From Ligula intestinalis (lineage: Eukaryota; Platyhelminthes; Cestoda; Diphyllobothriidea; Diphyllobothriidae), in contig JAYGXS010000003.1 of the NCBI GenBank assembly GCA_036362985.1, forward strand, positions 86,516,474-86,580,473: 64,000 nt of DNA. Direction: 5' to 3'. The notes under the pieces are model-generated. The model saw only the letters and a list, made by a program, of their open reading frames with translations. It was not told where the DNA came from and made no database searches. Below are positions 13,601 to 25,600 of this stretch, piece by piece. A program made the translations under genes and the position numbers. The first letter of the stretch is position 1, and each line of letters begins with the position of its first letter.

Positions 13601-16600
13601 GCAGAACTACAACGACTGTAGGCACTGGTTCTCGAAAATTATCGACCACGATTGTGGATTCTGCATGCCGATGACACGTTTGTCATCATTCGTCGAGACA
13701 AGAGTGGGGATTTCACAGAGAATCTGAACTCGATCTTCCCCGACATCCAGTTCACGATAAAGGAAGAAAAAGATTGCTAGTTGCCGTTCCTCGACGTGCT
13801 GGTTGGCAGAAAAGGTGTTGGAGAACTCAAAATCACACTTTACAGGAAGGCGACAAATACCTCTCGCATCCTGAGTTACCTCAGCAACCATTCCGTTTCC
13901 CACAAACGTAACTGCGTGCGAACGCTCTATCGTCGTGCAGAAACTCACTGCAGCGAACCAGCCGATAAGAAGGCTGATGTCCAGTATCTCAGGAAACTTT
14001 TCACAATGAATGGCTACCCTGGCGCCTTCGTCGAAAAATGCAGGCGAGGAGCCAAACGAAGAAAACTAACAGGACAGCCAGAACCGACACGCTGGCGAGC
14101 AATACCATATATTGCTGCTGTTTGTGAAGAATTCGCTCGACTGGTGAGCGAATTTGGGATTGACATTGCTCACAAACCGGAAGCAACGATCCGCAAGCAA
14201 CTTATTCGGCCCAAGGACCCAGTACCCGTTAATCAAAAGTCCAGTGTCATTTACCGTATTGACTGTCTTTGTTGGTGAAACCGGTAAACGAGTCCTCACG
14301 AGAATGCACCAGCATGACCTCGCCGTGCGACGCGACGACAACAATTCCCTGGTGGCCGCCCACGCATCCATGCCAGGGCACAGCTTCGACTTCGAAAACG
14401 TGCGAATACTGGGTCCGTCAGACGACCGAACTTCACGCCTGCTGCAGGAAGCCTCGCATTCACGCGCGGACTTATTTAACAGACATGTCCAGCTTCCTGA
14501 TGCCTACCTCGCGTGGCGCGAGCAGATCGAGGGCAGAGGTCAATCCCGGCAGAACCGACTCAATTACACTGTGACTAGTACGTTATTTATTTCCTTGACA
14601 ATAAGCTCGTGGGAGAGTTCGAAACGCCAGACAAATACACTCCTGGCTCCAGAGAACGTCTGAGCTTCTCCTGTCCCGATAAAAATAAGGTGACACAGCC
14701 AATGGACAGTGTTGAGAGGGCGGAAACCAAAAAAAGCTCGGATACGCTAGTACAAAAATGTAGCATGTACCAGGGGGATATGAGCCCTAGCGTGGACTTA
14801 GACAGCGTCACCGCTGGTAAATGGTGGCATCGGTACTACTACACTTTTTCCTGAGATTTAGGGAATAAGAGCCCAGTGCTGACTATAACCAGTATCACTT
14901 CTGACTAAAAATAAAGCCAGAAATAGAAATTTATATTAGGGTTACTACACAAGAATAGTGACACTTCCTGAAAATGATTGCAAGGTTATTCATTTTTAGT
15001 GAGCGGGACATTCCTGTCTCCTATGTAGACAGCCATACAAGTCATCTATATCCGTTCGAAACTCGTGAATTTTTCGCCTTAGGGGTCATGCGTCAAGGTG
15101 CTAAAGGTCCGATACCTTAGAAGACAGATCAACAGCGGATGCAGGACACGACGACTGGTAGGACTCTGGCAGGGCTTTACCCCCCTTATGACTCGGTGGA
15201 ACGTGGCTTTTACGCAAAATATAGGTTTACGCACTGTAACAGGAAGCAGCTCCTACCTAGGAGTGTGGGCAATCTCGGTTACTAGCAGCTTGGCAGCACG
15301 TTTGAAAGAAAAGCCACAAATATCACACGGGAAGTTTCGCAGATCTGAAGCAAATACAGAGTAAGAATAAGAGACCTCAATTTACAAGAAAATGAGTTTG
15401 CTTACTCCAAAGGCCTCACCGTCAACTCAACTCTTGGCGTAGCAGTTATCCCTAACATAACCTTCACCTTTCACACAACGATTCGTTCTGAAGCGGTATA
15501 TTGAATACATAATTTTTTCAATAATCTGTTCTCAAAAGCGAGAGTAAAAAATAGAGATGGTTCGTACTGCACACGAAAATTATCGTAGTTCTGAAACCGA
15601 AACAAAAGAAGGTTACAATCTATCATAGCGCGAAAACATCTAGCACGGTTAGCATTAACCTCCTCACAGGGGTAAGCCATGCGAAACAGGGAGCCAAATT
15701 CAAATCTACCTCATTACTCAACATGAAATTCCGGTAATATACATTAATGCTCGCTAAAAGGATAACATCTAAACGTAAGTGACACAAACGACCTCATTCT
15801 GAAGGTGGGTTAGCATTTAAAACCAGCCTAAAACTGTCTGAGTTTCAGTCCAGAAGTCTCCTGGCAAAGCCCTACGGCCAGCCTAACTGGCTCTCTTCCT
15901 CTGCCCTCCCCAATGCAGCAGTCGATTGCGTGTCACAAACACAGAGCAGGCAAAAAGACGAGGGGAGAATTCGAAGAAAAAGAGGCGTACTTTGGTGCAC
16001 AGTGTTGATGTGCCTATTTAGGTCTGTCCTCTGGTGGAAAGAATGTCCACAAATATCGCAAGGGAAGTTCCGCAGATCTGAAACAAACAAAAAACAACAA
16101 ACTATGATACTTCAGTGTACCAGGTTTACTTGCTCCCAGGCTTCTCTTACATTCGAGTATGGGCTAGTGTACAATAAGAAAATTCACAGTACAAGCGAAA
16201 GATCACGCTACCGAATAACGGTACCGAGCTTTTTGTAAAGTCATATTCCAAAAATTTGTGATTCTGAAGCTACGACTTCACGATATTCGGGTATTTCTGC
16301 TTCGGACTCTTACAATGAAAAAAGGAAGGTGGAGATCCAATGAGTGGTTCGTAAGCGGTAGGGTGAATATATCATTTTTTGCAAGAATTTATAACCTATA
16401 ATAATACTACCAAATACAGATGTTTTGTATTGTCGGCTAAGCAGGACAGGGAAACGATCAGCGACAAACAAGGCGATCTGGCTGATATTCTGAAAAGATA
16501 ACTGCATATGGGCTTCACGGAAGTCAATGGGTGGCAGACAAAGGGCTCGCTTTCATTTGTCTCAAGAATTGCAGTCCCGAGTGAAGGCAGACGAGGATTA

Positions 16601-19600
16601 CAAGATTACAATTAAGCGAACCTATCAACCAACCAGACAGTGCCTCCCACGGCGTTAAGGCCTACGTCTGGGTGTATTGAAAGCAGATATTCATAAACAC
16701 AGAGTAGTTCAAAAGACAAGTTGATAGCTGGAAGAATGAAAAAATAGGCATACTTTTGTGTACCCCGTTGACGTGCGACCTCAGGCTTTCGCTATATTTG
16801 AAAGACAACCCACAAATATCACACGAAAAGTTTCGCAGATCTGAAACAAAAGAACAACAAAGTAAGGGACTTCAGTGTTCCAAAGCTTGGGTTAACTTGC
16901 TCCCAAAGTTTCTTTCACGTTTGAGGATTGTGAAAATTATAACTGTAGACCTAAAATCCTTCAATAGTGTTTTACTTGTACCCCATAACACACAGAGGAA
17001 ACCAAAAAGTAGCCGGTGAAATTGCCATTGTACGAACACATCATCTAGCCGGACAGTGCCTGACACGGCGTTAAGGCGTTTTGCAAGCAAATATTTACAA
17101 ACATCGAGTTGCCTCCGGCAAGCCAGCTTGCAAGTAAATATTAGCGGGCCAAAATAAAAGGTGAAAGAATTAAACAAAAAGAGGCATACTTTTGTGCACC
17201 CCGTTGACGTGTTTCTTCCGGTCTCCGCTGTATTTGAAAGAAAACCCACAAATATCACACGGAAAGTTTCGCACATCTGAAACAAAAGAATAACAAAGTA
17301 AGGGACCTCAGTGTTCCAAAGGTGGGGTTAACTTGCTCCTAAGGCTTCTTTCACGGTTGATGATAGTGAAAAATAAAGCTGCAGACTTAAAAGTGTTCAA
17401 TAGTGTTTAAATTATAGACCATAGCACACACGGGAACAAAAAGACACCTGGTAAAGTCACCATTAAAGTAGTTCCTTGATTTCATCCAGTCGAACGAAAA
17501 ATAATTCTGCGCGAGCGCTGTGCTAAAATGTGGCAACCACCGATGAGACCTCAAGCCCTAACCGTCCAAAGGCGTACGACCGGTCGCATCACAAGAAAAT
17601 ATTGAAAAACACAGAGACGAGGGAAGAATGAAACAAAAGGAAGCGTACTTTCGTGCACATTGCGGACGTGCTTTTTCAGGCCTGCCCTTGATTTGAAAGA
17701 ATTGTGACAAATATCGCAAGTGCAGCTTTCTAGATCTGAAACAAAAAACAAAAAAATAGCAATAAACTATTTTTTATATTTTCAGTAACCCCACCTTTCC
17801 CTTTTGCGTTACATTTCGTCTCTATGAAGTAGAAATTCTCTGTTCAGCTTATTTCCAGAGAAAAGACACTTGAACTAGCCTAGCTTGACACAGCATATAC
17901 TTAACAAATTAAAGTGTGCGGGATCTGCATACGGTGGGGGTTGAACCCACATGATTACATGCCGTGAATGTTATCACAATTGGATCGATTCTACCCGCCC
18001 AACTTACCACTCAGATGGAATACACCATTACGGTAGAGCAACCTGACTGCCCTGGCCACCGATTTTCACAATTGGATCAAATAAATCAAGCAAATCTGTC
18101 ACTCCCCAACCCCTTAAATTAAGGTATTCTCACGATGGTTTCTCAAAGACAGCACATTTTTGTCCCGTACGTTCAAAGCCAAGCAAGGTTGACCATGAAA
18201 ACAAACATACAGCAGGCAACAACACGAGGAGAAGCCCACAAAAGTGAACAAAAAGAGGCCTACTTTCGTGTACAGTGCTGACGTGCGTCTTTAAGGCACT
18301 CGCTTGTTTGAAGGAATGGCCACAAACATCACACGGAAAGTTCCGCAGATCTAAAACACACAAAAGACAACATATTAAGAGATTTCAATTTACTAGACAC
18401 AGAGATTGCTTGCTCCAAGGCTCCCTTCACGTTAATTGTAAGTCTACAAAAAACGCTGCGGCCTCATGAATTCGCGCCTTTTTTTGATTAAGGATCTAAA
18501 GGGGACACGGATACTTCGAAACCTAAGAAGCAAAATACACAAGCCCTGGTCTTTTCATTGTGTCGTCGTAAGTCGTGTGTACTATCCCTTGGGAACAATC
18601 TGTTAAGAATAATAGTACAGTAGTGACCGGCTATTAAGCCCACCTCGGGCTCAAACGAAATTGGGTTTAATAAGCGGCCGGCGCATTAAGCGGAGAGTCC
18701 TAGTTACTGATTAGCAAACGCAGGATAGGCATTATACATCACATACGCACTGTATCATGTTTAGAGCTTGGTTATGTACAAGAAAAGAATGCTGTTTGCC
18801 TGTATTTTACGTAATAACAAAAGCAAACAAAAACTATTTGTGACACGTAACCAGTTGCGCACGTAGATGAGAATTTCACTCTATCCTGTTGGCAAACTGG
18901 GCCTTGTAGCCGGCGGATTTTGCTATGTGAAATTCCGTCCCAAGCTGACTTGGGTTTAATATGCGGCTGGGCATATGAGCCGTGGGCTTAATAACCGGCG
19001 ACTACTGTAGCAATAAATAGGGATGACTGACTGGTTAACAGGACACCAGTTCGCTGTCCTAACGCATTAGCAAGCCGAGCAGTGGCTTAAACGGCCTACG
19101 TCCGAGCGTGTCACAAGAAAATATTGAAAAACGCAGAGCAAATAAAAAGACCAGGGGCAAGCTCGAACAATGAAACAAAAAGAGGCATACTTTCGTGCAC
19201 AATGCGGGCGTGCCTCCCAGGTTTAGAACGAAAGGGAGAATCATGGTTAAGTTTAGAGTTATCTTCAAGGCTAGAATTAAGCCCAAGGTTGGAATCAGGA
19301 TTAAGCGAGGAGGATTAGTGAGGCTTAAAATATATTTTTTGACTTATAATGAAAAACTACTTCCTTCTGTTCAGTGGGCATATGTTTTAAAATTTTTAAA
19401 TATGATCACCAATACCCACTGGATCAACAACAAGCGCGTTTAATTTGAGGGGTGTTTGCTGACCTTGGGCGAGGTCATTGAAGGCCACGGCATGTAAGAT
19501 GGAAGCTGTGCGCTGACCTCGGGCAAATGTCAGCGCGTGTAAGATTGGGGTTGGTAGTTGACCCCAGGTGAGGTCACTGAGGCGCATCTTAATATTATTA

Positions 19601-22600
19601 CTAACCCCAACTGGAACAACGGTGAGCGCGCATGAGCGGGAGCGGGTGTCCGCAGACTTAAACAAGGCCACTGAGACAATGTTAAGGGAGAGTGGGAAAC
19701 GTGCGAGTCGAAGGGTGACGAGAACCAGCGCTCGAACCAACTGCGCGGCGGAAGAAAACGGAAAGTATGCCTAGTGAACAGAAGGAAGTTGTTTTTCATT
19801 GTAAGTCGAAAATATTTTAGGTCTCACAAAGCATTCTTGCCGAGGATTATGTAAAAGGGTTAATTTTTGTGTTTCTACTAAAAGTATGGTTCCGATTATC
19901 GTAGGATTAAAGTGTAGTTTAGTTTTAGCATACGCACGTACTTCTAGTAGTAGTATCGTACTCCAAACCGAGTAGAAACGATTACAACCTGGTGGATAGA
20001 GTTGAGAGGGCGGAAACCCAGGCAACATCTGCTCAGGGCCCTAAACATGTACTCACTCAGAATAGTTCAAACCAAGATCCACAGCCCTAGCGTGGCTAAA
20101 TCAGCGTCACCTCCGACAAATGTTAGCGCCAGTGCTAGCTCCAATCATACTACACTTCCTGTTGAGATTGAGGGTATATGAGCACAATGCTGACTTTAAA
20201 ATGCGTCGTTACTGATTTACAATACCGACAGTAATAGTACTAGCAAATACTATCCATCAGCTGCACCTTAGAAAGGAGCATTAAGAATAGCAATAGTGGT
20301 ACAGTAGTCGCCGGCTATTAAGCCCACCTCGGGCTCAGACCGAATTCGGCTTAATAAGCGGCGAGCGCACTAACCGGAGAGTCCTAGTTCTTGATTAGCA
20401 AACGCAGGATAGACACTATACATTACATACGTACTGTATTATGTGTAGAGCTTGGTTATTTACAAGAAAAGAATGGTGTTTGTCTGTGTTTTCGAGGCCT
20501 AGGGAAGCTAGCCAGACGACCTTGGTATGCTTTGGGGTCACGCCTGTCGGCATCGTCTAGCATGAGCCTGAACGCGTTGTTCCCTTTTTGTGTGTGTGTC
20601 TCCTCAGCGCTGCGGTTCGGGTGCGTTAGCCTTTTGCGCGTGCGGCTTTCTCATGACCCCCTCATGTCTGCTGCCGTCCGAAAAGGGTGTCTCCAAATTT
20701 GACTTGAAAAATGGAAAAAAATCACATCCAACAAATGGGCTTTGTAGCCGGCGACTGGGCTTATTAGTCGGCGGCTTTTGCTATGCAAAATTCTGTCCCA
20801 AGCTGATGTGGGCTTAATACGCGTCTGGGCTTATTAACCGTGGACCTAATAGCCGGCGACTACTGTAGAAGCAATACGAGCCCTGGCTTCCTAAGGTGTG
20901 GCTAGACACCTACTATAGGTGAGTGAGGGCAGACAGAGCAGTAGCACCCACGCAAAGTCTACTGTCACTAACAGCTAAGGTAGGCGGTGTTTCAGGCTGC
21001 ATTGGAGAAAGCGCCACATAGTGGACTTCATCTAAATCGATGTTCATACTACACACGCATCTGATACTGTTTTGTCGTACTGCTGTCATTTAGGTCTGTA
21101 CTTGTAATGTCCTCTCACCTTACTGTATTCATTATTTCTAATTTTAATGGTACTTGCACTCTCCCACTATCAGTCAAATAGAAATAAACTGTCGCTACCA
21201 GTACTATCAGTATAAAGACCGCAGTATCAGTAGGAGTCGTAGCAATAACAATGTGAAGCTAATTAAGAACCTTACCTGCAGGTTAAAATGTCATACATGT
21301 ATGAACAGGCCGCATTGTTGCTTACCATCTACTGGTCTTATCAACTATGGTTACTAGAATTAGCGCCTCTAGAAGAGGTAAACACTTTCAACAGTAGTAT
21401 ACTGGCGATCAAGTGAGCACGGCCCCACACCTGACTCCAATCACTGTCATTTCTGAACAAATGTGAGCAGAATCAATTTTACCCACATACACCGCTAGAA
21501 ACAGCAACACAAAAAGTAGTTGCAGCAGAACAAATACGAGCCTAGGAAGCCTCGAATTTCTGGGTACCTACTATGGGTGAGTGAGGGGAGACAGTGCAGT
21601 AGTACCAGCGCAAAGGCTACTGTAGCACCATGTGACATGAAAAAATCCGGCGGTATTTATTCATATTATTATCATACAATTTGTATTATTTATTAATATT
21701 GTCTCGATAATAAGTTGACATAGCCAATGGACAGACTTGAGAGGGCGGAAACTAAGCAAAGCACTGATGCGCTAGTATAACCACTAACATAAATAATATA
21801 AGCATCACTAATATTGCCCTATTCCTGATACGCTGACTTAGTCTGTCCTACTATGGCTACCTGATACTGTCTTATCGTACTACTACAGATAGACAATGTA
21901 TAAGGCCTAAATGAAGTCTATAGACGGAAAAATGCTCGACATAACGGCATGGTAGGACTAGTACACTACTTTACAAACGCTCAATTATTATCAAAATGCC
22001 AATAAATATTACCTCACAGAGATGGGGAGGGCATACTGGGTGCGACTCCTGAAAAAGCACACAGGCAGTACTTATAGTTTACTATCTACTGATTACTAGA
22101 ATTAGCACTTCTAACGTAGGCACATACCTATAGTAGCATCATCTCAGTCCGTACAGCTCGATTGATCGAGTTAAGATTGCGGAAACAATGGCAAACGCAG
22201 CTTTGCTTAGGACCCCAAGCATGTACTTACCTGAAATAGTTAAACCAAGATTCACATTCCTTGTTAACACGAAAGAGACATGAGCCCTAGCGTTGGCTTC
22301 GTCAGCGTCACCGCTGGCAAATGGTGGCATCAGTGCTAACACCAGTACTACTACACTTCTTGCTGAGATACAGAGATTATGAACCCAGTGCTGCCTTTAA
22401 CCAGCGTCAATTCTGACTTAAAATACGGTCAGAAATGTTAGTTTATATTAGGATTAATACACAAGAATTGTGAATCTTCCTGAAAATTATTGCAATGTCA
22501 GTTATGTTAGTGGGCGAGACATTCCTGTCTCTTGTGTGGACAGCCATACAATTCACCCTTATCCGTTCGAAACTCGTAAATTTTCCGCCTGCGTCAAGGA

Positions 22601-25600
22601 GGGGAAGGTCCGATACCTTAGAAGACAGATCAAAAACCGGTGCAGGACGCAAGGGCAGTTAGGACCTTGGCAGGGCTTTACCTCCCTAATGACTCGGTAG
22701 AACGTTGCTGTTATGCAAAATATAGATTTACGCACTGTAACAGGAAGCAGCACCTACATGAAACTTTTGAAAATCTCGGTTACTACCAGTTTGGTAGACA
22801 CATTTCAAATGCCATTGTTAGAGCCATGGAGCCAAAATTGTTCAACAGTGTTTTACTTTTACCCTGTAGCAGACAAAGGAAACAAAAAGCAACTGACGAA
22901 ATTGCCAATAAAGTAGTTTGTTTGGTTGATTTCATCAAACGAAAGGAGCGTTAGGCTACCAAGTTGCAAACACCACTGAGACCCCTAAGGCCTCTCCGTT
23001 AAACCCAACTCCTAGTGTAGCAGTCGTCCCTGACAAAATTCTAACCCTTCACACAACGATTTGTTCTTAAACGGTAAGATGAAAAAATATCATTTTTTGC
23101 AATAATTTCTCAATAAAATAATTGCAATAAATAGAGATTATTTGTATTATCGGATAAACAGGGCAGGGAATTGGGCAGCGACAAAGAAGACGATCTGGCT
23201 TATATTCTTAAAAGATAACTGCACATGGATCTCACGGAAGTTAATAGGTTGCAGGTAGACTGCAGTCCCGAGTGAAGGCAGACGGACTTTGGTTTAGCTC
23301 TGACCCCAGGTGCAGCAGGAACCTTTAGCCTTAAGCCTAGCAGCTATTGAATTTACCCTTAAAGTTGTTCACTGAATTAATCATGTCAATCGAAAAATAG
23401 TTATGAGGCCGCTGTACTGACAAGTCACAATCATCAATGATACCTTAAGCACTAACCGAAACCCCAACCCTGATCTTAACAACCAGCCCCAACCTCTTAC
23501 ACAAGCATACACCTGACGCTGGAAACTAAACCCCATTCTAATTTCAACATTAACCCTAACTCAAAAACGGACTTCGGCCTAGCCCCAACCCCAGGTCTAA
23601 CAGAACACTTAGCCTTGAGGCTGGTCGTTATCCTAACTACTAACGTATCCGTAACACAATCCCAAACTCATTATCCTAACAGCGGTTCTAACGGTAAACA
23701 AAGTTAGCCATTTCTATGCATTAGGTCTTAAACGAATAGGCGGTAGGCTGGGAATAGCTGTACCTGCTACCCGTGCTCCGAACAGGAGACTTAACGCTGA
23801 GTTTATGGCCATGACAGTCATAAAGAAGATATGCAGAAAAAATGAAGTGCAGACAACCAACACATTAGCCGAGGTCGTGAGAATCAGTTGTACAGCGACC
23901 AGGAAAGGGGCACGTACTTTTATGGACGTCGTTCACATGCCGGTTCAGTTTCGACAGTCTCGCAAAGGCCCTGCCACAGAACTCACACGTATACTGCCGG
24001 AGGCCTGTAAAACAAAACAAAAATAAGATGACAAAAGGCTGAACTGCTCTTTTACTTGCTTACGCATTCGCAGAAAATGACAACGTGCAGCAGAAGGACG
24101 CTTGTGGTTATCAAATGGCGTTGGCAGGATATTTTTCAAAGCGCGTTTCAGGTTCGGGGACAATCAGAAACGGTCAAATGACCAAGAGGATACCTAATTA
24201 TTCAGCATACCGGCAGCACAAGTACTCGCTTTAAGCCCAGGCACGATTGTTTTGTCAATCTTCAGCCGCTGCTTGAAACAGCCGCGAGAGATTCGGATCC
24301 GCAATGAGCCCCCAACGTTCACCACCTGCTTTCTGCTAGATGGACTTACGTTTCATTCTGCGTTGCATAATTTTAGAGGAAATTAATGCGCGAACTTAAA
24401 TGTTTCCATGTGTAGACGAACGGTGTCTAGCTAAGTCTTGAGTACCTCTCCCCTTCGACATCTCCAGATGGACTGCGTCGCCCGATCGAGGGCAGCATAG
24501 CAAAGCTCATGAGGCAGACGACAGAGAACGTCTGTTCACTGAACGACTACGGACCCACAGGGAACTAGTTCAAATCAAAAGCGGAAACAACACTCAGGGA
24601 AGGAGATCTCACCTCTCTCGCTGGGCACCCTTCACGGTGCAGATGCAGCGGAGACAGGGATGTCTTGGGAACTGTGGCCTGATCACTTAAGGTAAAAGCA
24701 CAGACAACTAACGGCGGCGTAAAGAACACGTACACAATTCAATGAAGTGCATCAAATCAATGGTAAATTACACTATCAGGGAAATGTTTATGCATGAGAA
24801 AATTTTAAGCAAGACTTAATTACCTAAAAAAGCACGCCTAGGGCCATAACCAGACGACCATCTAGGGTAAACACTGAGTTAGAAACACATCAAGCGAATT
24901 GGTGTTTTTTAGGTCAGTATCATCCGAAAGAAAACCGCTATTACGGACAAAAATATTTGACGTAGCTGTCTCCGGTCATTAAACGCCTCTATTCCTTTAA
25001 ACAGCAAGCGTGCGCCTAAAACATCATCCGACATCTTGGCCACTGCGGAGCGAGGAAGCACTATGGTGCTCTCTGGGTAGCTACTTGTTGTTGTTGTCTT
25101 TGTTGTTGCTGTTATGGCTGTGATCATGCCTGATCTAGCCGGCCTCAATGATGTCACGAACGGTACCTCTCCATGAGTGACGACTGGCGGCAGCAGATCT
25201 GGAAAGCTCCACCCAGTCCCTTTTCCAGCGACGGAGATCGAAAATAGAAGGTCCAAGAACTGCTTCCATGTCTTGACGGACAGTGTCTAGCCAGGTCTTC
25301 AGTTGCCCTCCTCTTCGAAGTTTCCAGGTGGGCTGCGGTGCCGGGTCGAGGGCAGCGTAGGTAAGTTCGTGGGGCGGACGACGGAGAACGTGTCTAAACC
25401 ACCTCAGTCACCTTTCTTAAATGGCCTGAGATATCCTCGTGATACGATCGCAGCGGATGCGGACTGTCTCATTTGAGATGAAGTCGCTATACTTAACTCG
25501 CACGATCGTCCTCAGGCACTGGTGGTCAAAGACCTCCAGTCTTCGTTCATCTTCAGCGCGCACAGCCCAGCATTCACATCCATAAAGGACTGACCGGATG

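Larger units (their letters stand above)
17840..18520. repeat. Duplicated exon-plus-intron block, copy 3
   Basis: This is homologous to the two blocks above and shares the SINE with the 9-kb copy, though the SINE here has lost its middle. The 9- and 18-kb copies are therefore more recently related to each other than to the 4.7-kb copy. Confidence 0.7.
19150..21660. repeat. Large duplicated block, copy 2
   Basis: This is the partner of 10,100-11,850 in the same order and orientation, with the MITE at 20,302-20,865 inserted. Confidence 0.75.

Noticed and set aside
23450..23600. CCCTAACC/CCCCAACC-like motifs that look telomeric
   Set aside because: Spacing and sequence are irregular, with no run of two or more perfect units, so it is ordinary low-complexity intron sequence.
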